Source of the DNA: Thiotrichales bacterium
GTDB lineage: Bacteria; Pseudomonadota; Gammaproteobacteria; HK1
Length of the DNA: 62,847 bases
NCBI GenBank assembly: GCA_026709935.1
Contig: JAPOSC010000017.1
Coordinates: forward strand, 1-62,847
Direction: 5' to 3'
The position numbers and the translations under genes are program-made. Position 1 is the first letter of the stretch; every line of letters begins with the position of its first letter. This document shows positions 43,833 through 53,255 of the stretch, piece by piece. Under the pieces are notes generated by a model, which worked only from the letters and a program-made list of their open reading frames with translations, ran no database searches and had not been told where the DNA came from.

Positions 43833-44045
43833 AGTCAATCGTCGGTGTCGTTCCCTCTTCGAGGGTTACACGTTCAACCTCAAGTGCTTCAGTGAGCAGG
43901 AACCGCGGCGATCAGCCGGAATATCGCGGGCGGAGGCCGACAGGCGTCTCGTCGAAGGCGTGCCGTTCCCGCCGATCCGTCGCCTCGCGCGGGGACATTC
44001 AGCGTGCGGTTGGCCGTAGACGGCGGGGGGGCGTTAGGGAGGGAA

Positions 44046-45077
44046 TCAACAGTCGCGGATGGCGGCCACGCGGGCGTTGAAGTCCTTTTCGCTTTCGCAG
44101 GCAAGCGCCGCTGCGACGACGGCTGCTTCGGACAGCCCGGCGAACGCTGGCATGTCGGCCGGGAATCTTTCCGAAATCTCGATGCTTCGAGACACCAGTA
44201 TCTGGCGCGCCATCTCCACGCGGCTCTCCGCCGCGCCCTCCGCCCGGCTCTGAGCTCGCAAGGAGCGCAGCAGCGAGTCGTTGTCCGGTCCTGTCCCTTC
44301 CTGTCTTCCCAGCCGTCGGCCCAGACGTTCCAGAATCGCGCTGGTGCGCGCCGAACGCCGGATCTCGTTCATCGCCTCGTGGATGTCCTCCGCGCGCCAG
44401 CCGGGAAACGCGACGCTCTGCGGCGACTTCCGGTAGGCGCCGTCTTCCAGCCGATGAATCGCGAGTCCCGGCCTCCGGCGCTTCGGACGGCTCGGCGCCC
44501 GCCGCTCCGGCACCTCCACCCACAGTTCCGGGAACCCCCACGCCTCGTACAGCTTCAGCTTCCCCCGCCGCACGTCCGTCGTGTGGTCCACCTCCAGCAC
44601 CACGTCCGGGTAGCGGCCATGCCCCACCACCAGCGCCCCGGCGCCCGAAAACTCCGCCCGCGACGGGTGCAGGTAGACCGTCTGGTCCGCCTGCATGATG
44701 CGCCGGGGCTTGCCGTGTTCGTCGCGCACCAGCAGGTCCATCGAGCCGTAGCAGGCGATCGGCGAGCCACGCACCGCGGCGATCAGGGCGGTCAGTCCGG
44801 CCAGACCATGGGAGGGACTCTCGTGGTCGGCGCTGGTGGGTTCACGGACCATCCAGGCGGTTTCGGTCTCGGCGTCCCAGATTTCGAGCCGGCCCTCGTA
44901 GCGGCGGTACTGCTCGCAAGTCATGGGGACGGCCTTGCAGCCGATGAACTCCAGCTCCGAAATCGGTGGCCCCGCTGGCGCCGTGGCCGGCCCCGTCGGG
45001 GGCTTCTCGGGCTCTGGTCCCGGCACTGCGCGCGGTCCGATCGCGAGTGTCCGGGTGATTGTGAGGGTGTTGTCCAT
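44046..45077 (-). CDS. Uma2 family (PD-(D/E)xK) endonuclease-like protein
   Basis: A 343-residue protein of the Uma2/DUF820 family, with a restriction-endonuclease-like fold and no known biological role. The core reads YPDVVLEVDHTTDVRRGKLKLYEAWGFPELWVEVPE, where Asp, Glu and Lys fit the nuclease centre. A Cys-free N-terminal region contains PMTCEQYRRYEGRLEIWDAE. The C-terminal third is helical (RSARTSAILERLGRRLGRQ). The start is the ATG at 45075-45077; residues upstream in the same frame are not conserved. Uma2 genes are often multi-copy in other phyla. Here it is alone next to the coiled-coil paralogs. Confidence 0.8.
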   Translation of the reverse strand: MDNTLTITRTLAIGPRAVPGPEPEKPPTGPATAPAGPPISELEFIGCKAVPMTCEQYRRYEGRLEIWDAETETAWMVREPTSADHESPSHGLAGLTALIAAVRGSPIACYGSMDLLVRDEHGKPRRIMQADQTVYLHPSRAEFSGAGALVVGHGRYPDVVLEVDHTTDVRRGKLKLYEAWGFPELWVEVPERRAPSRPKRRRPGLAIHRLEDGAYRKSPQSVAFPGWRAEDIHEAMNEIRRSARTSAILERLGRRLGRQEGTGPDNDSLLRSLRAQSRAEGAAESRVEMARQILVSRSIEISERFPADMPAFAGLSEAAVVAAALACESEKDFNARVAAIRDC

Positions 45078-45346
45078 GCCGGCATTGTAGGGCGCGCCGG
45101 AAGGGCGGCACCAGCGCTGCTTCATGCCGTCGCTCCAGCCGGGCCGTCCAACCGTCGAGTCCGTCTTCGTGCCGCGCCTTGCTCGTCCCCGGCCCCGGAC
45201 GGGAAGCATCTGTTTCTCCTGTTTCTCCGTTGCCGGAAGCGCCATGCGTCCCGTCGAGCGGCCAGTGGCGTAGCGTTCGGCAAACGGGCGGCCGCGCGCT
45301 AGACTTGGAGGGGTCCGGAGCCTCTCTCTCCGACGAGTACCGTCCC
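45078..45346. other. divergent region between the Uma2 gene and the ABC exporter
   Basis: 269 bases with no supported frame. GCGCTAGACTTGGAGGGG just upstream of the ABC gene may include a -10 (TAGACT) but I cannot pair it with a -35. Confidence 0.35.
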
Positions 45347-48300
45347 ATGTTTTTCGACCCCCGGCTCTGGCAGTTCACGCGCGGCGTGCGTCTTCGCATC
45401 GCCGCCACGGTGGCGATGGGGGTGTTCGCGTCGCTGGTGGGCATCGGGCGCCTCGCGCTGCTCGGATGGCTTCTCGCGCGGGTCTTCGCCGGAGACACGT
45501 TCTCCGATCTGGTGGCGCCGTTCGCGCTGGTGGCGGCGGTGATGGTGCTGCGCGGCTGGATCGAACATGCACGCGCGATGATCGCCCATCGCACCGCGGT
45601 GAAGGTGCAGCTCGCGCTGCGCCGGCAGCTCTATGACAAGGTGGTGACGCTCGGTCCCTCCTGGTTCGGGCTGGAGCGCACCGGCGCGGTCATGATCTCC
45701 ATGATCGACGGGGTGGAGCAGCTCGAGACGTACTTCGGCGAGTATCTGCCGCAGCTCCTGGTCTCCTTCATCACCCCGATCGTGGTCTTCGTGCTCCTCG
45801 CGTTTCTCGACCTTCCGGTCGCCGCTCTGATGTTCGCGTTTGCGATGTTCACTCTGTTCGGTCCGGTGGTGTTCCAGGGCTGGGATGCGAAGAGCAGCAT
45901 GCGGCGGTCGAAGGCGTACCGGGGCTTCGCGGCGGAGTTCCTCGACGCGATACAGGGTCTCGCCACGCTCAAGGCGTTCGGGCAGAGCGCCGAGCGCGGC
46001 CGGCGGCTGGCCGAGCGCGCCCAGGAGGTATTCCGGAGCACCATGTGGGTGCTGGCGACCAACTCGCTGACCCGGGGCCTCACCGACACCGGCATCGCGG
46101 TGGGGAGCGCGGCGGTGCTCGCCTTCGGGGCGTGGCGGGTGACCCAGGGCCAGATGGGCCTCGACGTGCTGCTCATCGTGCTGATGATGGGGATCGAGGT
46201 GTTCCGCCCCCAGCGTGACCTGCGCGCGCTGCTGCACAACGGCATGATGGGGCGCGCCGCCGCGGATGACATCTTCGCGGTGCTGAACGCACATCCGCGG
46301 GTCGAACCGCCGGCGACGCCGGTCGAGTGTGAGGGGCCGTTCGCGCCGGTGGTGGAGTTCGACGATGTCTCGTTCGCCTACCCCGGCGGTCGCCGCGCGG
46401 CGCACCGCGCGCTCTCGTTCCGCGTCGAGCCGGGGGAGCGGGTCGGCTTCGTGGGGGAGAGCGGGGCCGGGAAGTCCACCATCGTGCGCCTGCTGCTGCG
46501 TTTCCACGACCCCGACGAGGGGGTGGTGCGGATCGGCGGCCACGATCTGCGAACGCTCCGGCCCGACGACATCTACCGCAACCTCGCGGTGGTCAACCAA
46601 GACCCCTACCTGTTCCACGGCACCGTGGAGGAGAACCTGCGCTTCGGCCGGCCCGACGCCACCGGCGAGGACATCGAGGCGGCGGCGCGCGCCGCCAATG
46701 CCCACGAGTTCATCTCCCGGCTGCCGCAGGGTTACGGCTCGGTCATCGGCGAGCGGGGCATCAAGCTCTCGGGCGGACAGCGCCAGCGCATCGCGATCGC
46801 CCGTGCGCTGCTGCGCGACGCCCCCATCCTGGTTCTGGACGAGGCGCTCTCCGCAGTGGACGCGGAGAACGAGGCGGTCATCCAGTCCGCCCTCGACCGG
46901 TTGATGCAGGGCCGCACCACGCTCATCTTCGCCCACCGGCTGTCGAGTGTGATCGGGGCGGACCGCATCCTGGTGCTCGATCACGGATCCATCGTGGAGG
47001 CCGGCGATCACCCGTCGCTGATGCGCGCCGGCGGCGCCTACCATCGGCTGATGGGCGCGCAGGCCGAGGAGAGCGCGGAATCCGGCGTCTCGCTTGCTGC
47101 GCCGTCGGTGGAGCCGGTGCCCCGCCGGGACGTTCCTTTGGAGGATCTCCAGGCCCACGAGGCCAGCGCACACCACGAGCCGACCGACGCCATCCTGCGC
47201 GCCGAGGGCCTGAGCTGGGCTGGTGCGTTCCGGGAACTGCTGCGCTACGTGGTGCCGTGGAAGGTGAAGCTCTCGGTCGTCCTCGGGTTCGGAATCATTC
47301 GGGTCGTGGCCCTGATCGGGGTGGGGGTGGCGAGCGCGCTGGCGGTGGCTGCGGTCAAGCAGGGCGAGCCGTTCACGCAGTATCTGGTCGTGCTCGCGAT
47401 CATCGCGCCGCTGGCGGGGGTACTGCACTGGCTGGAGTCGTGGTTCGCGCACGACATGGCGTTCCGCATGCTCGCCGAGATGCGCATCGCGCTCTACCGG
47501 AAGCTCGACCGGCTCGCGCCGGCCTACCTCGTGCGCCGCCGCACCGGTGATCTGGTGGGCATGGCGACCCAGGATGTCGAGCTTGTAGAGTACTTCTTCG
47601 CGCACACCGTGGCGCCGTTCTTCGTGGCGGTGCTGGTGCCGGCGGTGGTCATCGGAAGTCTGGGGTGGTTCGGCTGGCCGATGGCGCTGGCGCTCGTTCC
47701 GTTCCTCGCGGTGGTGGCCCTGAGCCCGTTTCTCGCCCGGCACCGCATCGACGAGCAGGGTTCGCGGGCGCGCGAGGCATTCGGCGACCTGAACGCGCAC
47801 GCGGTGGACACCATCCAGGGGCTCCCCGAGATCCTCGCGTTTCAGCGCTCGCGCACCCGGGCGGGCGAATTCGTCGCCCGCATCGAGCGTCACGCGACGC
47901 TGCGGCTGTCGTTCTTCTCCGATCTCACCCGGCAGACTGCGATCCTGGAGGCGGCTACCGGCCTCGGCGGGCTGGTGGTGGTGATGACCGGCGCCCACCT
48001 CGCCGGGGCCGGCGCGCTGGAGCCGGCGATACTGCCGATGCTCGTCCTGCTTGCGATGTCGGCGTTCCTGCCGGTGTCCGAGATCGCCCATATCGGCCGC
48101 CAGCTTGCCGACACCTTGGGCGCCACGCGGCGTCTCTACGCGGTGTACAACGAGGTGGAGACGGTGCGGGACGGCGCCGGGGTGCCGGTGCGCTCGAACG
48201 GCGTCGCGAGCCCGGAGGCGACGCCGCGCCGGCCTCGGGGCGATACTCCATCGTCTCCGGAGGCGGTGAGGTCCGGCAGTGGGGCACCATCCGGTCGGAC

Positions 48301-49219
48301 GCATCAGATCGCTGGAAGCCCGGCGGGCACCAGCGGCGAACCGGTGCGGCTCGACCCGGACAGTGTCGGCGCTTCAGGCGTTGCGCGCCCTGAGCCCGGT
48401 CCCACGATGTTGTCCGACTCTGACTCCGACTCCCATTCCGACTCCGGCGGCGCGGCCCGATCGCCCGCCGGCGGGATCGAGATCGAGGTGCGTGACGTCT
48501 CGTTCTCTTACTTCGGCAACCGCCGGCTCGCCCTCGACGGCGCCACGTTCGCGGTCCCGGCGGGCAGCACCCTGGCGCTGGTGGGGCCATCGGGGGCGGG
48601 CAAGACGACCGTTGCGCACCTGCTCATGCGGTTCTGGGATCCGGGCTCGGGCGTCATCCGGTTCGACGGGCACGACTTGCGCGAGTACCGGCTCGACGAC
48701 CTGCGCGACCGCGTGGCGCTGGTGACGCAGGACACCTACCTGTTCAACGAGACCCTGCGGTCCAACATCCTTCTTGCCAGGCCGGAGGCGACCGACGCGG
48801 AGCTCGGCGACGCAGTGCGCCGCGCCTCGCTGGACGCGTTCGTCGAAGCCTTGCCGGATGGGCTCGAGACCCGGGTCGGCGAACGGGGCGTGCGGCTCTC
48901 GGGCGGACAGCGCCAGCGGGTCGCGATCGCACGGGCGTTCCTGAAGGACGCCCCGGTGCTCATTCTCGACGAGGCGACCTCGCACCTCGACGCGGTGAAC
49001 GAGCAGGCGGTGCGCCACGCGCTGGAAGTGCTGATGAGCGACCGCACCACCATCGTGATCGCGCATCGCCTGTCCACCGTACGCACCGCCGACCGCATCG
49101 TGGTGCTCGACGCCGGCCGCACCGAGGAAGCGGGGACCCACGACGAGCTGATCGCGCACGGCGGGCTGTACCGCCGACTGGTGAGGCGGCAGATGACGGC
49201 GGGGGCGGGTACAGGATGA
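45347..49219 (+). CDS. fused full-length ABC exporter (TMD-NBD-TMD-NBD, CydDC-like)
   Basis: A 1290-residue inner-membrane exporter with both half-transporters in one chain. Half one has six membrane helices from about residue 20, then Walker A GESGAGKST near 371 and LSGGQRQRIAIARALL near 474. Half two has a second set of helices, then Walker A GPSGAGKTT near 1079 and LSGGQRQRVAIARAFL near 1184. Both Walker B Glu residues are present (VLDEALSAVD, ILDEATSHLD). The order and GESGAGKST/LSGGQRQR wording resemble CydD-CydC, which export thiols, but here they are fused; substrate is unknown. A Ser/Asp/Pro-rich linker of about 90 residues (SDSDSDSHSDS) precedes the second NBD. The stop overlaps the next gene's ATG. 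Confidence 0.85.
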   Translation: MFFDPRLWQFTRGVRLRIAATVAMGVFASLVGIGRLALLGWLLARVFAGDTFSDLVAPFALVAAVMVLRGWIEHARAMIAHRTAVKVQLALRRQLYDKVVTLGPSWFGLERTGAVMISMIDGVEQLETYFGEYLPQLLVSFITPIVVFVLLAFLDLPVAALMFAFAMFTLFGPVVFQGWDAKSSMRRSKAYRGFAAEFLDAIQGLATLKAFGQSAERGRRLAERAQEVFRSTMWVLATNSLTRGLTDTGIAVGSAAVLAFGAWRVTQGQMGLDVLLIVLMMGIEVFRPQRDLRALLHNGMMGRAAADDIFAVLNAHPRVEPPATPVECEGPFAPVVEFDDVSFAYPGGRRAAHRALSFRVEPGERVGFVGESGAGKSTIVRLLLRFHDPDEGVVRIGGHDLRTLRPDDIYRNLAVVNQDPYLFHGTVEENLRFGRPDATGEDIEAAARAANAHEFISRLPQGYGSVIGERGIKLSGGQRQRIAIARALLRDAPILVLDEALSAVDAENEAVIQSALDRLMQGRTTLIFAHRLSSVIGADRILVLDHGSIVEAGDHPSLMRAGGAYHRLMGAQAEESAESGVSLAAPSVEPVPRRDVPLEDLQAHEASAHHEPTDAILRAEGLSWAGAFRELLRYVVPWKVKLSVVLGFGIIRVVALIGVGVASALAVAAVKQGEPFTQYLVVLAIIAPLAGVLHWLESWFAHDMAFRMLAEMRIALYRKLDRLAPAYLVRRRTGDLVGMATQDVELVEYFFAHTVAPFFVAVLVPAVVIGSLGWFGWPMALALVPFLAVVALSPFLARHRIDEQGSRAREAFGDLNAHAVDTIQGLPEILAFQRSRTRAGEFVARIERHATLRLSFFSDLTRQTAILEAATGLGGLVVVMTGAHLAGAGALEPAILPMLVLLAMSAFLPVSEIAHIGRQLADTLGATRRLYAVYNEVETVRDGAGVPVRSNGVASPEATPRRPRGDTPSSPEAVRSGSGAPSGRTHQIAGSPAGTSGEPVRLDPDSVGASGVARPEPGPTMLSDSDSDSHSDSGGAARSPAGGIEIEVRDVSFSYFGNRRLALDGATFAVPAGSTLALVGPSGAGKTTVAHLLMRFWDPGSGVIRFDGHDLREYRLDDLRDRVALVTQDTYLFNETLRSNILLARPEATDAELGDAVRRASLDAFVEALPDGLETRVGERGVRLSGGQRQRVAIARAFLKDAPVLILDEATSHLDAVNEQAVRHALEVLMSDRTTIVIAHRLSTVRTADRIVVLDAGRTEEAGTHDELIAHGGLYRRLVRRQMTAGAGTG

Positions 49220-50553
49220 GACTCGGACGGGCATTCCTTCGGGACATCATCGCGAGCGTGGCCACGGCGGGGCAGGGGTTGCTCGGCCGGCGGATGGAAG
49301 ACCCTCTGGACGAGGACATCCGGGAGCTCAGCCTCGCCTTGCTTCGCACCAAGGGGGAGGCGTCGGTGGTGACGCTGGCCCGTCGCACCCTTGATGCATT
49401 CGCCCGGCTCGACGCAGAGGGGCGCGAAGCGTTCTTCGAGTTCCTGCGCGCCGACCTCGGGGCCGAATCGGCCGCCCTCGACGCGGCGCTCGAAAGCTAC
49501 CGGACAACTCCGGGTCCGGAGACGGCGGCGGCGCTCGCGGCCGCGGCCGAGCCGCGGCGTCGGGAACTGCTGAGCCTGATGAACACCGCTCCGGACGGCA
49601 CCCGCGACATCCTCGCCATGCGCGTCGCCCTGCTCGATGCGCTGCCCCGGCGCCCCGAGCTCAAGCTCGTGGACGACGACTTCGTGCACATGCTCCGTTC
49701 CTGGTTCAACCGCGGTTTCCTCGACCTGCACCGTATCGACTGGCGTACGCCGGCGCTGGTGCTGGAGAAGATCATCGCGTACGAAGCGGTGCACCAGATT
49801 CTCGACTGGGAGGATTTGCGCCGGCGCTTGGAGGCGGACCGGCGCTGCTTCGGCTTCTTTCACCCCTCGCTGCCCGACGAGCCGCTCATCTTCGTGGAGG
49901 TGGCGCTGTGCAAGGGGTTGGCCGGTTCGGTCACGGACCTGCTCTTCGGGGAGGTCGAGCCGGACGTGGATGCGGACACCGCCATCTTCTACTCCATCAG
50001 CAACTGCCAGCGCGGTCTCACCGGCGTCTCCTTCGGCAACTTCCTCATCAAGCAGGTGGTGCGGGAACTCGCGGCGGAGAACCCGAGGCTGCGCACGTTC
50101 GCCACCCTCTCTCCGGTGCCCGGCTTCCGCAAGTGGTTGATCCGGGAGGCGCAGGAAGGGCGGTTGCCCGCGGGACCGGGGGACGGAAGCCCGGATCTCG
50201 GCGGGATCGAGGCGGCGGACTGGCCGGCCGATCGCGCGCCCAGGGAGCCCCTTCGGGAGGAGGTGTCGCGGCTCTGCGCCCACTACCTGCTGCACGCGAA
50301 GCGGGGGGATCATCCTCTGGATCCGGTCGCCCGCTTTCACCTGCGCAATGGCGCCCGGCTGGATCGGATCCACTGGAACAGCGATCCGTCGCCGACTGGT
50401 CTGCGGCAGTCCGCCGGGATGATGGTGAACTACGTCTACGACGAGGAGACGGTCGTCGCCAACCACGAGGCATACGTGAACGAGGGCCGGATCGCTCACT
50501 CGCGGGCAGTCGCCGCCCTTGCCGGCGCGGTAGCGGAGAAGCGCCGCGGGTGA
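49216..50553 (+). CDS. malonyl-CoA decarboxylase
   Basis: Converts malonyl-CoA to acetyl-CoA and CO2. The 445-residue protein has the N-terminal helical MCD domain and the catalytic GNAT-like domain. The latter holds RRCFGFFHPSLPDEPLIFVE, VALCKGLAGSV, FYSISNCQRGLTGVSFGNFLIKQVV, FATLSPVPGFRKWL, PVARFHLRNGARLDRIHWN and GMMVNYVYD. The length suits bacterial forms. The ATG lies in an ATGA overlap with the ABC exporter stop, and its own stop overlaps the next start (TGATG). Malonate-related uptake or catabolism is a possible theme, but no malonyl-CoA synthetase is nearby. Confidence 0.92.
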   Translation: MRLGRAFLRDIIASVATAGQGLLGRRMEDPLDEDIRELSLALLRTKGEASVVTLARRTLDAFARLDAEGREAFFEFLRADLGAESAALDAALESYRTTPGPETAAALAAAAEPRRRELLSLMNTAPDGTRDILAMRVALLDALPRRPELKLVDDDFVHMLRSWFNRGFLDLHRIDWRTPALVLEKIIAYEAVHQILDWEDLRRRLEADRRCFGFFHPSLPDEPLIFVEVALCKGLAGSVTDLLFGEVEPDVDADTAIFYSISNCQRGLTGVSFGNFLIKQVVRELAAENPRLRTFATLSPVPGFRKWLIREAQEGRLPAGPGDGSPDLGGIEAADWPADRAPREPLREEVSRLCAHYLLHAKRGDHPLDPVARFHLRNGARLDRIHWNSDPSPTGLRQSAGMMVNYVYDEETVVANHEAYVNEGRIAHSRAVAALAGAVAEKRRG

Positions 50554-51668
50554 TGGGCCGGGAGGTGATCGTGATGGTTGAAGCCGAGTGTGGTGAAAAG
50601 GTGTCGGTCGGAATGCTGACCAGCTCGCCGGGCGAGATGCCGGTCGTGAAGCCGACCGACCTGCCGGCTGATTTGCCGGGGAGGCTGAATACGGGTCCGC
50701 CGGTTCGAATGGACGGTGCGATGAACACCGAGCTGGCCCGCCGGGGATTCACCTTCACCACCGCTGAGTGGCTGTGTGTCAACATCGATGCCCCGGAGGT
50801 GGTCGCCGGCATCCATGCGGGGTACGCGGCGGCCGGGGCCGAGCTGCACATCGCCAATTCGTTCTCGGCGGCGCGGCACGTCCTCGAGGCGGCGGGTCTC
50901 GGCGATCGGTTCGAATCGATCAACCGCGCATCGGTGGAACTCTGTCGCGAAGCGATCGACGCCGCGGCGCCGCACCGCCAGTGGATTGCCGGCTCCATCT
51001 CCACCTACGCGGCGGGACATGACCGCCGGAACCTTCCCGGCCTGCACGCGCTGGAGCGCAACGTTGCGGACCAGGCGCGCGTACTCGCCGTCGCGGGTGC
51101 GGACCTCATCGCGCTCGAGATGATGTCCGATGCGGACCTCTGCGTCGCGATGGCGCGGGGCGCGGCGGAAGCCGGCCTGCCCGTCCTGCTCGGGCTGATC
51201 TGTGTCCGCGATGCAAGCGGACGGGTCATGCTCTTCGGACGGGGTCGGGACCACCTCTACGCCGGCGAGAACGTTCCGCTCGACGAGGTACTTCCTTCGA
51301 TCCTCGAACGGATGCCGGCCGGACTGCGCCTGATCATCGCCGTGATGCACTCCACCGCCGAGGACACCGGCCCGGCAATCGCGGTCGTCCGCGCCGGCTG
51401 GGACGGCGATATCGCCGTGTATCCGAACACCGGCGCCAACAATCTGGCGGGCGGCTGGGACTGGACGGATGCGCAGACGCCGGAGGCGTTTGCCGCCAGT
51501 TGCGAACAGTGGGCGGCCCGGGGCGCCCGGCTCATCGGCGGCTGCTGCGGATACGGCCCCGAGCACATCCGCGCGATGTCGGCCCGCCTCGCCGGACTGC
51601 AATCCGAAGCGTCGTGTGAGGGCGGAGCATGCAGATCAATGACGAGCGTACAGACCAATGACGAGTGA
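50553..51668 (+). CDS. homocysteine S-methyltransferase family protein
   Basis: A 371-residue zinc methyltransferase of the BHMT/MetH N-domain family, a TIM barrel that moves a methyl group to a thiol, usually homocysteine. It has MDGAMNTELARRG near residue 53, ELHIANSFSA, AGADLIALEMMSDADLC, and the zinc-binding LIGGCCGYGPEHIRAM near the C-terminus. The first 50 residues are not conserved, so translation may really begin near 50710. The start chosen (ATG 50553) shares a base with the upstream stop. The MttB-like gene begins inside its last codons, so the two are tightly coupled. The methyl donor is unknown; MttB-like enzymes demethylate quaternary or tertiary amines. Confidence 0.85.
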   Translation: MGREVIVMVEAECGEKVSVGMLTSSPGEMPVVKPTDLPADLPGRLNTGPPVRMDGAMNTELARRGFTFTTAEWLCVNIDAPEVVAGIHAGYAAAGAELHIANSFSAARHVLEAAGLGDRFESINRASVELCREAIDAAAPHRQWIAGSISTYAAGHDRRNLPGLHALERNVADQARVLAVAGADLIALEMMSDADLCVAMARGAAEAGLPVLLGLICVRDASGRVMLFGRGRDHLYAGENVPLDEVLPSILERMPAGLRLIIAVMHSTAEDTGPAIAVVRAGWDGDIAVYPNTGANNLAGGWDWTDAQTPEAFAASCEQWAARGARLIGGCCGYGPEHIRAMSARLAGLQSEASCEGGACRSMTSVQTNDE

Positions 51669-53226
51669 ACAGCGAACGGCCGAACGCCGGCGCGTCCGCC
51701 GGTCCGGGGGGAGGAGCGCCAATCGCCGCGGGGCGGGGCCGGCGGTGCGGCAGCTTCCGTGGGAGATCCCCGTCAACCACGACGCCCCCACCGAGCCGCT
51801 TGCCCCCGAGCAGGTGCAGGCGGTGCACGACGGGGCGATGCGGGTGCTTGAGGAGGTCGGTATCGAGTTCCTGAACGAGGAGGCGCGCGCGGTCCTGAAG
51901 GCGGCGGGCTGCGAGACGCGCCCCGGGAGCACCAACGTGCGCATGGACCGGGCGCTCGTGATGGAGAAGGTGGCGCTGGCGCCGTCGCAGTTCACCATCA
52001 CGCCCCGAAACCCCGAGCGGGCGATCACCATCGGCGGGCGCCACATGGTGTTCGTCAACGTGTCGAGCCCGCCCAACTGCTCGGACCTCGACCGCGGCCG
52101 GCGGGTCGGCGACCGGGCGAGCTACCGCGACTTCCTCCGGTTCACCCAGTACTTCAACTGCATCCACATGGCCGGCGGGTATCCGGTGGAGCCGGTGGAC
52201 ATCCACCCCTCGGTGCGCCATCTCGACTGTCTCCACGACAAGCTCACCCTCACCGACAAGGCCCCGCACGCCTATTCGCTCGGGACCGTGCGGGTCGAGG
52301 ACGTGATGGAGATGGTGCGCATCGCGGGCGGACTCAGCCACGAGGCGTTCGACGCGACGCCCCGCATGTACACCAACATCAACTCCTCGTCGCCGCTCAA
52401 GCACGACTGGCCGATGCTCGACGGCGCGATGCGGCTCGCGCGGCGCGGGCAGCCCACCATCGTCACCCCGTTCACCCTTGCGGGGGCGATGGCGCCGGTA
52501 ACCCTCGCGGGAGCGGTCACGCAGTTCGTGGCGGAGGGGCTGTCCGCCATCGTCCTGCTCCAGTGCGTGAAGCCGGGGGTGCCCTGCGCCATCGGATCGT
52601 TCACCTCGAACGTGGACATGCGCACCGGGGCGCCGGCGTTCGGCACCCCGGAGTACATCCGGGCCACGCAGATTTCCGGCCAGATGGCACGCTTCTACGG
52701 GTTGCCGTTGCGCGCCTCCAACGCCTGCGCCGCGAACTGCCCGGATGCGCAGGCCGCATGGGAGAGCGCGTTTTCGCTGTGGTCGGCGGTGGCGGCGGGC
52801 GTGAACGTGGTCTACCACGCCGCGGGCTGGCTGGAAGGGGGGCTGTGCGCGTCGTACGAGAAGTTCGTGATGGACTGCGAGACGTTGCAGCAGATCATCG
52901 CCTACCTGAAACCGGTGCCGGTGACCGAGGACGACATCGCGGTCGACGCCATCCGCGAGGTGGGTTCCTCCGGCCACTTCTTCGGTTGCCAGCACACTCG
53001 GGACCGTTACGAAACCGCCTTCTACGGCCCCTTCCTGTCCGACTGGAGCAACTTCGAGAACTGGGAGGAGCGGGGCGCGATCGACACCGCGCGGCGGGCG
53101 AACGGCATCTGGAAGAAGATCCTGGCCGAGTTCGAGCCTCCGCCGATGGACGAGGCGATTCGCGAGGAGCTCGCCGCGTTCGTGGAGCGGCGCAAGCGCG
53201 AGGGCGGGGCGCCGACGGACTTCTGA
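51658..53226 (+). CDS. MttB superfamily methyltransferase (non-pyrrolysine)
   Basis: A 522-residue TIM-barrel enzyme of the trimethylamine methyltransferase superfamily. Its members move a methyl group from an amine (trimethylamine, glycine betaine and others) to a corrinoid protein. It contains VHDGAMRVLEEVGIEF, RHMVFVNVSSPPNCSDLD, MYTNINSSSPLKHD, FTLAGAMAPVTLAGA, and GQMARFYGLPLRASNACAANCPDAQAAWESAFSLWSAV. No in-frame TAG appears, so it is the non-pyrrolysine type, like MtgB. No corrinoid protein is in the window. The ATG lies 8 bases before the upstream gene's stop. The N-terminal 30 residues are Arg/Gly-rich and not conserved. Confidence 0.9.
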   Translation: MTSEQRTAERRRVRRSGGRSANRRGAGPAVRQLPWEIPVNHDAPTEPLAPEQVQAVHDGAMRVLEEVGIEFLNEEARAVLKAAGCETRPGSTNVRMDRALVMEKVALAPSQFTITPRNPERAITIGGRHMVFVNVSSPPNCSDLDRGRRVGDRASYRDFLRFTQYFNCIHMAGGYPVEPVDIHPSVRHLDCLHDKLTLTDKAPHAYSLGTVRVEDVMEMVRIAGGLSHEAFDATPRMYTNINSSSPLKHDWPMLDGAMRLARRGQPTIVTPFTLAGAMAPVTLAGAVTQFVAEGLSAIVLLQCVKPGVPCAIGSFTSNVDMRTGAPAFGTPEYIRATQISGQMARFYGLPLRASNACAANCPDAQAAWESAFSLWSAVAAGVNVVYHAAGWLEGGLCASYEKFVMDCETLQQIIAYLKPVPVTEDDIAVDAIREVGSSGHFFGCQHTRDRYETAFYGPFLSDWSNFENWEERGAIDTARRANGIWKKILAEFEPPPMDEAIREELAAFVERRKREGGAPTDF

Positions 53227-53255
53227 GCCGCGGCGGCATCGAGGGGGCGATGCGA

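Noticed and set aside
45299..48304. 1001-codon minus-strand open frame
   Set aside because: Antisense to the fused ABC exporter, which has all ATPase motifs on the plus strand.
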